64,000 nucleotides of DNA from Bradyrhizobium diazoefficiens (GCF_016612535.1 NZ_JAENXS010000001.1:2381501-2445500); one strand, 5' to 3'. Counted from the stretch's first letter, positions 21,141 through 29,325 are shown. The notes: generated from the sequence alone by a model not told the origin. Translations and numbers: made by a program.

Positions 21141-21256
21141 AAAAAAGGACCAACTCGCGTTGGCCCTCCTTGTCGTGCGTACAGACCCGATCCTAACGAC
21201 CCCGGGGGGCTGGGGGCTGAGGAATCCGGAACCGAAAGGACCGGGTCAACGCACAC
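21141..21256 (-). ncRNA. Candidate small RNA with its own intrinsic terminator
   Basis: On the minus strand a stem AGG(G)CCAAC-GCGA-GTTGG(T)CCT is followed at once by six T and TTTG, a textbook terminator (21141-21167), with no protein gene on that strand nearby. Just before it, GTGCGT/ACGCAC and GACCCG/CGGGTC pair (21175-21189 with 21242-21254) to close a domain of about 80 bases. The 5' end and promoter are not located. I do not recognise it as 6S, SRP or any other known RNA. Confidence 0.45.
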
Positions 21257-21414
21257 AATTCTTTTGGCAATGCAGGGCGGCAGGCGGTGGGCGGAAAAGC
21301 GGCGATACTATGATTCCTGCTAACGATCCCGTGACGGTTTGCCGCTGAGAAGTTCCACCGTTGCGTGTGTCATGAGTCGTGACCGACTCAGCGGGTGAGT
21401 CAGGACCGTTCAAG

Positions 21415-21474
21415 GGCTCTTAAGAGCCTCTTGCAGCGGGGAACAGTTGGCGCGATCATGCAATTGTCATGATC
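21415..21474 (+). promoter_or_regulatory. Two dyads upstream of the DUF2794 gene
   Basis: A perfect 14-base palindrome GGCTCTTAAGAGCC (21415-21428) and an inverted repeat GATCATG-N7-CATGATC (21454-21474) lie 60 to 120 bases before the start codon. Either could be a protein-binding site; none matches a motif I recognise. Confidence 0.4.
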
Positions 21475-21535
21475 CGCAGCTCCGGGGACGGTCTTCGCTG
21501 ACGGAGGGTCATGCTGGAGCGACATGAGGTGCTGC

Positions 21536-21907
21536 ATGAGTTTGACGCCGGAGGACGCCGATCCGAGCGAGCAGCGCGCAGGGGCGCGCTCCGCCGCTGC
21601 GAATACCCAACTGAGCCGGGTGACATTCAATCGGCTCGAGCTGAACCGAATTCTCAATCTCTACGGCCGCATGGTCGCGGACGGAGAGTGGCGCGACTAT
21701 GCCATCGACTTCCTGAAGGACCGCGCAGTGTTCTCGGTCTTCCGCCGCGCCTCCGAAGTGCCGATCTATCGCATCGAGAAGGATCCCCGGCTCGCGCGCA
21801 AGCAGGGCATGTACAGCGTGATCTCGGCGACTGGTCTGATCCTGCGCCGCGGCCATGAGCTCGACCGGGTGCTGCTGGTGATCGATAGGAAACTGGCGGT
21901 GGTCTGA
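21536..21907 (+). CDS. DUF2794 domain-containing protein
   Basis: Small alphaproteobacterial protein of unknown function. The 123-residue product (ATG at 21536, with an alternative ATG at 21524 behind a GGAGCGAC site) has a disordered N terminus and the conserved DUF2794 body: TFNRLELNRILNLYGRMV, WRDYAIDF, AVFSVFRRASEVPIYRIEK. No signal peptide or membrane helix. The unusual density of dyads upstream suggests regulation. Confidence 0.85.
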   Translation: MSLTPEDADPSEQRAGARSAAANTQLSRVTFNRLELNRILNLYGRMVADGEWRDYAIDFLKDRAVFSVFRRASEVPIYRIEKDPRLARKQGMYSVISATGLILRRGHELDRVLLVIDRKLAVV

Positions 21908-21912
21908 CGCTT

Positions 21913-22003
21913 CGTAGCCCGATGGAGCGCAGCGCAATCCGGGGCGGTCGTATCAGCGGATGAACCTGTCCTGGATTGCGCTGCGCTCCATCCCGGCTAC
22001 AAG
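21913..22003. repeat. Palindromic repeat CGTAGCCCGATGGAGCGCAGCG family
   Basis: Left arm CGTAGCCCGATGGAGCGCAG with GCAATCCGGGG, right arm CCTGGATTGCGC with TGCGCTCCATCCCGGCTAC, in opposite orientation. It lies between the convergent DUF2794 and GNAT genes. Confidence 0.85.
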
Positions 22004-22006
22004 GTT

Positions 22007-22537
22007 TTACGTCCCCGGCAACGTGCTCGCGCCCTCGCCGAGGTCGCGCTGCATCATTACCGTATCGAGCCAGCGGCCGAATTTCAGGCCGACATTGGGA
22101 TGCGTACCGATCATCTTGAAGCCGCCTCTGGTGTGCACGCCGATCGAGCCGGCATTGGCGGAATCACCGATCACCGCGATCATCTGGCGGTAGCCCCGCG
22201 CTTCGCACTCGCTGATCAGCCGCTCCAGCAGCAGCGAGCCGATGCCGCGGCGGTGGAAGGCGGGATCGAGATAGATCGAGTTCTCGACCGTGAAGCGATA
22301 GGCGGGGCGGGGCCGGTAGGCGCCGGCATAGGCGTATCCGGCGACGCGGCCGTCGATGAGGGCGACGAAATAGGGATAGCCGCCGTCGACCAGCGCGCGA
22401 TAGCGGCGCGTCATCTCCGTGAGGTCGGGCGGCTCCAGCTCGAACGTCGCGGTGCCCTCGCGGACGGCCTGCTGATAGATGGCGGTGATGGCGGGAAGGT
22501 CGGCCTCGGTGGTGAGCCTGATTTCGGGTGCTGACAT
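22007..22537 (-). CDS. GNAT N-acetyltransferase, phosphinothricin-acetyltransferase-like
   Basis: Acetyl-CoA dependent N-acetyltransferase. The 176-residue protein has IRLTTEADLPAITAIYQQAV, GYAYAGAYRPRPAYRFTVENSIYL, and the acetyl-CoA pyrophosphate loop HRRGIGSLLLERLI, then MIAVIGDSANAGSIGVHTRGGF. These match the Pat/MnaT group, which acetylates phosphinothricin, methionine sulfone or methionine sulfoximine. The true substrate is not evident. Single gene between two convergent or divergent units. Confidence 0.87.
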   Translation of the reverse strand: MSAPEIRLTTEADLPAITAIYQQAVREGTATFELEPPDLTEMTRRYRALVDGGYPYFVALIDGRVAGYAYAGAYRPRPAYRFTVENSIYLDPAFHRRGIGSLLLERLISECEARGYRQMIAVIGDSANAGSIGVHTRGGFKMIGTHPNVGLKFGRWLDTVMMQRDLGEGASTLPGT

Positions 22538-22583
22538 GGGGCGAGATTAGAGCCTTCCCGCGAGCGCTGGAAGGGGAGATGAG

Positions 22584-22620
22584 TCCTGGGATTGCGCTCC
22601 GCTCCATCCGGGCTACGAGG
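22584..22620. repeat. Half copy of the GGATTGCGCTCCGCTCCATCC repeat
   Basis: One arm of the repeat seen at 21913-22003 (CCTGGGATTGCGC then CTCCATCCGGGCTACGAGG), without a partner. The two copies flank the GNAT gene. Confidence 0.7.
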
Positions 22621-22633
22621 CATTCATTGCCAA

Positions 22634-22662
22634 ACAAAAACCCCGGCCTCTCGGCCGGGGTT
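22634..22662 (-). terminator. Rho-independent terminator of the ybhL-like gene
   Basis: AACCCCGGCC-TCTC-GGCCGGGGTT stem (22639-22662) followed on the minus strand by TTTTTG, about 27 bases after the stop codon. Confidence 0.9.
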
Positions 22663-22688
22663 CGTGTCCGTTCTCTCGGATCGAACGC

Positions 22689-23480
22689 TTAGTCGCGCTG
22701 GCCGAGGAGCTGCAGCAGCAGCGTGAACAGGTTGATGAAGTTCAAGTACAGCGACAGCGCACCGGAGATCGCCGCACGCTCGGCGATGTCACCGCCGGCC
22801 GAGGCGTAGCCGTAGATGTAGTCGTTCTTCAGCCGCTGGGTGTCCCAGGCGGTGAGGCCCGCGAACACCAGCACGCCGACCACCGATACGACGAACTGCA
22901 GCACCGAACTCGCCAGGAACAAATTCACCAGGCTCGCGATGATGATGCCGATCAGGCCCATGAACAGGAACGAGCCCATGCCGCTCATGTCACGCTTGGT
23001 GGTGTAGCCGTAGAGGCTGAGCGCACCGAAGGTGGCCGCGGTGATGAAGAACACCCGCACGATCGAGGTGTGGGTGTACACCAGGAAGATCGAGGACAGC
23101 GAGATGCCCATCAGCGCGGAGAACACCCAGAACAGGATCTGAGCGGTCGAGGGGGCAAGACGGTTGATGCCGGCCGAGATCACGAACACCATGGCGAGCG
23201 GCGCCAGCATGAACAGATATTTCAGCGGGCTCACGAACATCGCGTAGCCGAACGGCGTCAGGAACATCTTGCCGACGCGGATGGCCTCGGCCGTCGGGAC
23301 GTCGGTCACGGCAGCCATGTAGACACCGAGCGCGGCCAAGCCGGTGATGGCGAGGCCAATGCTCATGTAATTGTAGATGCGCAGCATGTAGGCGCGCAGG
23401 CCGGCGTCGACCGTCGCGGCGTCAACACGCCCGGCGGCCCTGCCGAAAGGAGAAGCGTAATTGCGGTCTAGGTCCGACAT
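22689..23480 (-). CDS. Bax inhibitor-1 / YbhL-YccA family membrane protein
   Basis: Integral membrane protein of the TMBIM family, whose bacterial member BsYetJ is a pH-sensitive calcium leak channel. The ATG at 23480 (MSDLDRNYASPFGRA) gives 263 residues with seven hydrophobic helices and the family GLTAWDTQRLKNDY near the C terminus; the acidic residue of that helix is the pore aspartate type. It has a structured leader upstream and a strong terminator, so it is monocistronic. The physiological role here is unknown. Confidence 0.9.
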   Translation of the reverse strand: MSDLDRNYASPFGRAAGRVDAATVDAGLRAYMLRIYNYMSIGLAITGLAALGVYMAAVTDVPTAEAIRVGKMFLTPFGYAMFVSPLKYLFMLAPLAMVFVISAGINRLAPSTAQILFWVFSALMGISLSSIFLVYTHTSIVRVFFITAATFGALSLYGYTTKRDMSGMGSFLFMGLIGIIIASLVNLFLASSVLQFVVSVVGVLVFAGLTAWDTQRLKNDYIYGYASAGGDIAERAAISGALSLYLNFINLFTLLLQLLGQRD

Positions 23481-23580
23481 GGTCGAATTCCCGTTGGTTG
23501 CCCGGTCCGGCATGAGGGGTCGCCATGCCGCCGGTTCGTCAATTCTATCTCGGATACCGATGTCGGCCGACATTAAATTT
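23481..23580 (-). ncRNA. Candidate ybhL leader RNA motif
   Basis: Directly upstream of the start codon the minus strand can form CGGCATG-N9-CATGCCG (23508-23530), and further up a perfect palindrome ATGTCGGCCGACAT (23560-23573). Published surveys describe a conserved ybhL motif upstream of this gene in Rhizobiales. The position agrees, but I could not compare with the covariance model. Confidence 0.45.
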
Positions 23581-23762
23581 GGCTAACGATCGGGACTCCG
23601 AACCCATCCGATATGTGGGAAACTAACACATTCCCTGCAACCGTCCACGCGCGGCTGAATGTCGCCCCGGGCACGCAATCCTGACGAGAACCTGACGAGC
23701 CGACGTGGTTAATCGCAGGAAGCGTGCGATTTGGCTCCCACAACGCCACCCGCTACCTTTTG

Positions 23763-26333
23763 TCACAAATTGCGCAACACTGTGGCGGGCTTTTTGTTCA
23801 ATGCCAGCAGCGTGCCGGCGAGCCCGAGCCCGACGGTGACGACCAGGGCGGCCGCAACGACGCCGGCCGCGCTGCCGGCCTGCCAGACGAATGACAGCGT
23901 CATCAGCCGCGTCACGATCATCCAGGCGGCGATGCTGCCGGCGATCACGCCGAACACCGCGGTGGCGAGCCCGATCAGCAGGTATTCGAGCGCATAGGCG
24001 CCGAGCAGCCGCAGCCGCGTCGCGCCCAGCGTCTTCAGGATCACCGCGTCATAGACCCGGTGGCGGTGACCGGCGGCAAGCGCACCGCCCAGCACCAGGA
24101 TCGCGGAAATCAACGTCACGGCGCTGGCGCCGCGGATCGCAAGCGCCAGATTGGTCACGACCGCACCGACCGTCTCCATCACCTCGCGCACGCGCACGCT
24201 CGTCACCATCGGATAGGCGTCGGCAACCTGCTTGATGATCTTGCCGTCGCCGGCCGCGTCGCCGCCGGCTTCCGTCAGCGTCGCGATATGGGTGTGCGGC
24301 GCGCCCTTGAAGGCATTCGGCGAGAACACCAGCACGAAATTGATGCCGAGCCCCTGCCAGTCGATGGTGCGCAGATTGCCGATTTTGGCCGGAATGTCGC
24401 GGCCGAGCACGTTGACCACGATTTCGTCGCCGAGCTTCAATCCGAGCCCATCGGCGATCTTCTTCTCCATCGAGACCAGCGGCGGGCCGGAATAGCCGCC
24501 GCCCCACCATTCGCCCTCGACCACCTTGGAGCCCTTCGGCAGCTCGCCGGTATAGGTCAGGCCGCGGTCGCTCTGCAGCACCCATTCGGAATCGGTGGTG
24601 GGCTTGAGGTCCTCGGCGCGGACGCCGCGGGCGGCGACGATGCGCCCGCGCAGCATCGGCACGTCCTCGACCTTGGCGCCCGGCGCAATCTGGCGCAGAT
24701 AATCGTCGAACGGGGCGGCCTGCGTGCTCGGAATGTCGATGAAGAAGAACGATGGCGCACGATCGGGCAGCGCGGCAAGGAACTGCCGGCGCAGATTGCC
24801 GTCGATCTGGATGATGGTGACGAGCACGGCGAGCCCCAGCCCGAGCGACAGCACGACCGAGGGCGTCAGCGCGCCCGGCCGGTGGATGTTGGCGATCGCA
24901 AGCCGCAGCATGGTGAAGCGCGTGCGCGGCAGTTTTCGCGCGATTGCCATTAGTAGTGCGGCAACACCGCGCAACACTGCGAACACGACGACGGAGGAGA
25001 CCACGAACACCGCGGCGATGCGCTTGTCGAAGGACAGCCCGATCACCACGGCGACCAGAAGCGCGACGACAACGCCCATGAAGGCGAGATAGCTCCAGCG
25101 CGGCCGGTGCCATTCGGCAGCAATGGTGTCGCGGAACAGCGCCGCCACCGGCACGTCGTGGACGCGCCCGAGCGGCCACAGGCCGAAGGCGAGCGCGGTC
25201 AAGAGGCCATAGACGAAGGACAGCGCCAGCTCGTCGGCATGCACGGCCGGCACCACCGGTAGCGGCAACAGTTTTCCGAACAGGCCGACGATGGCGAATG
25301 GCATCGCGGCGCCGAGCGCGAGGCCAATCAGCGAGCCGATCGCAGCCAGCAGGACGACTTGCGCCAGATAAATGCCGAACACGTCGCGCCCTGTGGCGCC
25401 GACGGCCTTGAGGGCCGCGATCACTTCGAGCCTTCGATCGATATGGCTCTTCACGGCATTGGCGACGCCGACGCCGCCGACCAGCAGCGCGGCGAGGCCC
25501 ACGAGGGTCAGGAACTGGGTGAAGCGGCTGATATTGCGTTCGAGCTGCGGCGAGGCGTTGGAGCGGCTGCGGACCTCCCAGCCCGCTTGCGGCGCCGCGT
25601 TGCGGGCATCCGCGATGAAGGCATCGGTGGCGCGGTCGCTGTTGGCCGCGTCAGGCAGCTTCACGCGGTAGACCCAGCGCACTAGGCTGCCGGGCTGGAT
25701 CAGGCCGGTGGCGCGCAACGCCGCCTCGCTGATCAGGAAGCGCGGGCCGAAGCCGATGCCGCCAGCGAGCTTGTCGGGTTCGGCCTCGACGGTGCTGCGG
25801 ATCTGGAAGGTCGCAGAGCCGATGGTGACGCGGTCGCCGACCCTGAGGGAGAGACGCGCCAGCAGCGTCGGATCGGCGGCGGCGCCGAACGCGCCGTCAC
25901 GCTCCGCGAGCAGGTCGGCCAGCGGCAGCGGCGGCGCCAGCGTCAGCTGTCCGAGGATCGGATAGGTGTCGTCGACCGCCTTCATCTCGACCAGGGCCAG
26001 CTTGCCGTCGGCCGCACGGGCCATGCCGCGCAAGGTCGCGGCGACGGAGAGGGTGCCGCGCGAGCGCAGGAAGGCAACTTCTTCGGGCTTGGCCTCGCGC
26101 TGGAACAGCACGAAGGAGACGTCGCCGCCGAGCAGCGTGCGCCCCTCTCGCGCGAGCCCGTCGCTGAGGCTCGCCGACACCGAGCCGACGCCGGCGATCG
26201 CCATCACGCCGAGCGCGATGCAGGCGATGAAGACGTAGAAGCCGCGCAGGCCTCCGCGCAGTTCGCGGAGCGCATAACGCAACGACAGCGCGATGCCGTT
26301 GGGCTTCGCAAACGGTTCGACAGCTATGCTCAT
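23763..26333 (-). CDS. FtsX-family ABC transporter permease, YbbP-like
   Basis: Large inner-membrane permease of the MacB/FtsX fold. The 856-residue protein has an N-terminal helix (FYVFIACIALGVMAIAGVG), a large periplasmic region, a cluster of helices near residues 265-420, a second periplasmic region and final helices near 720-845. That gives the duplicated FtsX layout of YbbP. Its start overlaps the stop of the ATPase gene by four bases (ATGA). In E. coli ybbA-ybbP lies next to tesA, the same partner as here. Cargo unknown, perhaps lipoproteins or lipids. Confidence 0.9.
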   Translation of the reverse strand: MSIAVEPFAKPNGIALSLRYALRELRGGLRGFYVFIACIALGVMAIAGVGSVSASLSDGLAREGRTLLGGDVSFVLFQREAKPEEVAFLRSRGTLSVAATLRGMARAADGKLALVEMKAVDDTYPILGQLTLAPPLPLADLLAERDGAFGAAADPTLLARLSLRVGDRVTIGSATFQIRSTVEAEPDKLAGGIGFGPRFLISEAALRATGLIQPGSLVRWVYRVKLPDAANSDRATDAFIADARNAAPQAGWEVRSRSNASPQLERNISRFTQFLTLVGLAALLVGGVGVANAVKSHIDRRLEVIAALKAVGATGRDVFGIYLAQVVLLAAIGSLIGLALGAAMPFAIVGLFGKLLPLPVVPAVHADELALSFVYGLLTALAFGLWPLGRVHDVPVAALFRDTIAAEWHRPRWSYLAFMGVVVALLVAVVIGLSFDKRIAAVFVVSSVVVFAVLRGVAALLMAIARKLPRTRFTMLRLAIANIHRPGALTPSVVLSLGLGLAVLVTIIQIDGNLRRQFLAALPDRAPSFFFIDIPSTQAAPFDDYLRQIAPGAKVEDVPMLRGRIVAARGVRAEDLKPTTDSEWVLQSDRGLTYTGELPKGSKVVEGEWWGGGYSGPPLVSMEKKIADGLGLKLGDEIVVNVLGRDIPAKIGNLRTIDWQGLGINFVLVFSPNAFKGAPHTHIATLTEAGGDAAGDGKIIKQVADAYPMVTSVRVREVMETVGAVVTNLALAIRGASAVTLISAILVLGGALAAGHRHRVYDAVILKTLGATRLRLLGAYALEYLLIGLATAVFGVIAGSIAAWMIVTRLMTLSFVWQAGSAAGVVAAALVVTVGLGLAGTLLALNKKPATVLRNL

Positions 26334-27052
26334 GCTTTCGTCGTCTGGGTGTCAATGCGGCCCGAGCGCAGGCGGATCACGCGATCGCAGCGATGCGCCA
26401 GCGAGGAATCGTGCGTCACCAGCACCAGCGTCATGCCGCGCTCGGCATGTTTGGTGAACAGCAGGTCGACGATCTGCTTGCCGGTGGTCTCGTCGAGATT
26501 GCCGGTCGGCTCGTCGGCGACGAGGATGGCGGGATCGGGCGCCAGCGCGCGGGCAAGCGCCACGCGCTGCTGCTCGCCGCCGGAGAGCTGGGTCGGATAA
26601 TGATGCAGACGGTCGCCGAGCCCGACCGATTGCAGCTCCTGCGCCGCGCGCTTGTTGGCATCGGGATTGCCGGCGAGCTCGAGCGGGACGGCGACGTTTT
26701 CCAGCGCCGTCATGGTCGGGATCAGATGGAAGGATTGGAAGACGATGCCGACCTGGCGGCCGCGGAAGCGGGCCAGCGCATCCTCGTCGAGGGCATTGAA
26801 AGGCGTGCCTGACACCACCACCTCTCCGCTATCAGGACGCTCCAGCCCCGCCATCACCATCAGCAGCGTGGATTTGCCCGAGCCTGACGGGCCGATCAGG
26901 CCGACCGTCTCCCCCGAGCCGACGCGCAAGCTGATATCCTTGAGGATGTGAACGCGTGCCGCCCCCGAACCCAATGAGAGATTGACGTTGGAGATGGCGA
27001 TGGTGTCCGGCGCAGTGCCGGCGAGCGAAGAGGATTCGATGCGAGTGTCCAT
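26330..27052 (-). CDS. ABC transporter ATP-binding protein, YbbA-like
   Basis: Energy-providing subunit for the FtsX-type permease. The 240-residue protein from the ATG at 27052 has Walker [12 protein letters not shown], the Q-loop VFQSFHLIP, signature [15 protein letters not shown], Walker [13 protein letters not shown] and H-loop VTHDSSLA, placing it in the LolD/MacB/YbbA group. Translation is coupled to the permease. Its ATG and the first possible ATG of the divergent esterase gene overlap on opposite strands. Confidence 0.93.
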   Translation of the reverse strand: MDTRIESSSLAGTAPDTIAISNVNLSLGSGAARVHILKDISLRVGSGETVGLIGPSGSGKSTLLMVMAGLERPDSGEVVVSGTPFNALDEDALARFRGRQVGIVFQSFHLIPTMTALENVAVPLELAGNPDANKRAAQELQSVGLGDRLHHYPTQLSGGEQQRVALARALAPDPAILVADEPTGNLDETTGKQIVDLLFTKHAERGMTLVLVTHDSSLAHRCDRVIRLRSGRIDTQTTKA

Positions 27053-27101
27053 GGTCCGGTCATATGGCAACTCCGCTAGCGCGGTCGAGAGGCGTTACGG
27101 A

Positions 27102-27743
27102 ATGTTCATGCACATAGCCGTGTTGATGCTCGCTTTGATGACGGTCACCAATCCCGCTTCCGCGGAGGCGACAAAACCGATCAAGCTCGTCGTTCTCGGC
27201 GATTCCCTGAGCGCCGGCCTCGGCCTTCCGGCCCAGGAGGCGTTTCCCGCAAAACTTCAAAAAGCCTTGCAAGCCAAAGGCATAGAGGTCGACATGATCA
27301 ATGCGGGGGTGTCGGGCGACACCTCCTCCGGCGGCCGCGACCGGCTCGACTGGTCGGTGCCTGAGGGAACCGAGGGGGTCATCCTCGAGCTCGGCGCCAA
27401 CGACGCGATGCGCGGCATCGATCCCGACTTGACGCGCGCGGCGCTGACCGACATCGTTCAGCGTCTCAAGGCGCGCAAGATCGCCGTGATGCTGTGTGGC
27501 ATGCTGGCGCCGCCGAATTTCGGCGCGGACTATGGCGCGCGCTTCAATTCGATTTATCCGGATCTGGCGAAACAGTTCGACGTGCCGCTCTATCCGTTCT
27601 TCCTCGACGGCGTCGCCGCCGACGCGAAGCTCAATCAGGCCGACGGCATTCATCCGACCGCTGAAGGCGTCGACATCATCGTCAACAACATGCTGCCCAC
27701 GGTGGAGGCATTCCTGCGCACGATCGGCGAGCAACGCCGTTGA
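27102..27743 (+). CDS. tesA: GDSL arylesterase / thioesterase I, TesA-like
   Basis: Periplasmic SGNH hydrolase acting on acyl esters or thioesters. From the ATG at 27102 the 213-residue product has a signal peptide (MFMHIAVLMLALM... to PASA), then block I GDSLSAGLGLPAQ with the nucleophile Ser, block II Gly in NAGVSGDTS, block III GANDAMRG, and block V DGIHPTAEG with the catalytic Asp-His. Longer in-frame starts at 27051 or 26982 would overlap the divergent ATPase gene and hide the signal peptide. Confidence 0.9.
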   Translation: MFMHIAVLMLALMTVTNPASAEATKPIKLVVLGDSLSAGLGLPAQEAFPAKLQKALQAKGIEVDMINAGVSGDTSSGGRDRLDWSVPEGTEGVILELGANDAMRGIDPDLTRAALTDIVQRLKARKIAVMLCGMLAPPNFGADYGARFNSIYPDLAKQFDVPLYPFFLDGVAADAKLNQADGIHPTAEGVDIIVNNMLPTVEAFLRTIGEQRR

Positions 27744-27917
27744 AAAGCAGGCAACGCTAACCCTAACACCCAGGGTTTTCCCGGTGTAGCCTTGGCAACA
27801 CTTCGCAGAGTCACACAACTGCGATAGGAATCAGAGTACCGGTGATTCGTCGCTGGCTCTAAAATTTGGATATGATCTTTCCTAGGGATCATGCCCAAGC
27901 ATCGGGAGTGCGAAACG

Positions 27918-28454
27918 ATGCCGCGTTTGTTCACTGGTCTGGAAATTCCGGCCGAGATCGGCCAGTCGCTTTCCAATCTGAGGGGCGGCCTTCCCGGCGC
28001 CCGGTGGATCGATCCCGAAAATTATCACGTCACTCTGCGCTTCATCGGCGATATCGATGGCATGTCTGCCAACGAAATCGCCTCGATGCTGTTTCGCGTC
28101 GACCGCAAGCCGTTCGAGGTCAAGGTGCAGGGGCTGACGAGCTTCGGCGGCCGCAAGCCGCGCGCGGTGGTCGCTACCATCACACCGAGCAAGCCGCTGA
28201 TGGACTTGCAGGCCGAGCTCGAGCGCATGATGCAGCGGATCGGCCTCAACCCGGAGGGACGCAAGTTTATCCCGCATGTCACGCTGGCCCGGCTGCACGA
28301 CGCCACCGACCGTGACGTCGCCGACTATCTCTCGCTCCGCGGCTACTTCCCGAGCAAGGCGTTCACAGCCGAACGCTTCGTGCTGTTCTCGTCCCGCGCA
28401 TCGACCGGCGGCGGTCCGTATGTGGTCGAAGACGCCTACGAGCTGTGTGAGTAA
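27918..28454 (+). CDS. thpR: RNA 2',3'-cyclic phosphodiesterase (2H family, ThpR/LigT)
   Basis: Hydrolyses 2',3'-cyclic phosphate RNA ends and can ligate tRNA halves in vitro. The ATG at 27918 (MPRLFTGLEIPAE) gives 178 residues; an upstream ATG adds nine unconserved residues. Both 2H-superfamily catalytic motifs are present: ENYHVTLRFIG and KFIPHVTLARLHD. The C-terminal FVLFSSRASTGGGPYVVE strand is typical. Monocistronic. Confidence 0.93.
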   Translation: MPRLFTGLEIPAEIGQSLSNLRGGLPGARWIDPENYHVTLRFIGDIDGMSANEIASMLFRVDRKPFEVKVQGLTSFGGRKPRAVVATITPSKPLMDLQAELERMMQRIGLNPEGRKFIPHVTLARLHDATDRDVADYLSLRGYFPSKAFTAERFVLFSSRASTGGGPYVVEDAYELCE

Positions 28455-28472
28455 GGTCTTTACTTTGGTACG

Positions 28473-28877
28473 CTATCGCAGCGGCGCCACGCCTGATCGA
28501 ATGATGTCGGTCTTTGCAAAGTCCTTGCCTTTGAACAGCAGGGGTTCGGTGCGGGTCATAGCCAGCGCGTACGAGAAGCAATCACTGTAGTTGAGCGACG
28601 CGACGTGACGTCCCTTGCCGTAGCGCCGCCACGCGCGCCGTGCTGCATCGGCCTGTCCCGCATCGACCGCCACGACCTCGGCGCCGATCTTGACGAGCCA
28701 GAGATCGAACTCGCGCCCACCCGCATCGCCTAGCCGTGTCTCGATCACCATCGTTGCTTCAAGCACCGTTGCCGCAGAGATCAGGCGGATCGGATCGTCT
28801 GCGATCAGTCGCTCAATATCCGCTGCATCGTCTTCGTTGAGCGCGATTGCCACGATCGCCGATGTGTCGATCACCAT
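28473..28877 (-). CDS. vapC: VapC-family PIN-domain toxin
   Basis: Ribonuclease toxin of a type II toxin-antitoxin pair. The 134-residue protein begins MVIDTSAIVAIALNEDD with the first PIN aspartate. It continues AATVLEATMVIETR with the Glu of the acidic pocket, and later LNYSDCFSYALAM with the third Asp and YALA motif, then LLFKGKDFAKTDI. VapB overlaps its start by one base. Expected target is initiator tRNA or rRNA in other VapC proteins; unknown here. Confidence 0.92.
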   Translation of the reverse strand: MVIDTSAIVAIALNEDDAADIERLIADDPIRLISAATVLEATMVIETRLGDAGGREFDLWLVKIGAEVVAVDAGQADAARRAWRRYGKGRHVASLNYSDCFSYALAMTRTEPLLFKGKDFAKTDIIRSGVAPLR

Positions 28878-29131
28878 CAGCGCGGCAATCCATGCTCGTC
28901 GTATCCGAGAATTTCCTCAGGCGTACGGTCATCCACGATTCGCATTTCGCTCCAGCGTCGCCTGATCTCGGCCATGTCGTGCAGCAGTGCGTCTTTGCGA
29001 GGTTGACCGCCGAGCCGACGCAATCGCTCTTCAATGGCGCGCTTGGTCGCTGTCGTAATGTTCTCTCCGGTCAATTGCGCCAGACTCCGCGCTAATTGCT
29101 CCGTCTCCGGGTCCTTGATGCTAAGCGCCAT
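28877..29131 (-). CDS. vapB: VapB-family antitoxin (PSK-type)
   Basis: 84-residue antitoxin. The N terminus MALSIKDPETEQLARSLAQLTGENITTATKRAIEERL is the ribbon-helix-helix-like DNA-binding segment of the VapB/PSK family. The C-terminal tail (RRWSEMRIVDDRTPEEILGYDEHGLPR) is the VapC-binding part. The stop overlaps the vapC start as TGATG. An inverted repeat immediately upstream is a likely autoregulatory operator. Confidence 0.9.
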   Translation of the reverse strand: MALSIKDPETEQLARSLAQLTGENITTATKRAIEERLRRLGGQPRKDALLHDMAEIRRRWSEMRIVDDRTPEEILGYDEHGLPR

Positions 29132-29132
29132 G

Positions 29133-29154
29133 TTGAGGTTCCTTGGTTCCTCAA
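29133..29154 (-). promoter_or_regulatory. Putative VapBC operator overlapping the vapB ribosome-binding site
   Basis: Inverted repeat TTGAGG-N10-CCTCAA with further symmetry inside (GTTCC / GGTTCC) begins two bases upstream of the vapB start codon and covers the AAGGA ribosome-binding site. A TATACCTAT-like -10 lies just beyond on the minus strand. Autorepression is the usual mode for this family. Confidence 0.5.
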
Positions 29155-29325
29155 TAGGTATATTCTAGCCCGGCTGAGCGCAAGAATAGATCCGTTCGGC
29201 TGACCCCAACACCTACGCGTCGGTTCTTATCCACCCTGCGCCATCTGCCCGCGAAGAACCGGACGCATAAGCCGTTGCGCCAATACGCAGTTGCAATTTC
29301 CGCCGGTCTCTGGCGGTAAAGAGCG

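Larger units (their letters stand above)
20976..21523. other. Long intergenic region with a repeat, a candidate small RNA and several dyads
   Basis: 548 bases without a supported protein gene. From left to right: a palindromic repeat (21010-21115), a minus-strand intrinsic terminator and stem (21141-21254), a G-rich stretch near 21200-21215, then three TGAGTC/GACTCA blocks (21373-21402), a perfect palindrome GGCTCTTAAGAGCC (21415-21428) and a GATCATG/CATGATC inverted repeat (21454-21474) ahead of the DUF2794 gene. Confidence 0.7.

Noticed and set aside
21190..21260. The stem-rich region as SRP (4.5S) or 6S RNA
   Set aside because: The conserved SRP loop GGAAGCAGC-type sequence is missing, and the bubble structure of 6S is not apparent. 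I keep it as an unknown candidate.
28473..29131. The vapBC pair as evidence of a genomic island
   Set aside because: Only two genes, no flanking direct repeats or integrase, and neighbours on both sides are core genes. Horizontal gain is possible but not shown.
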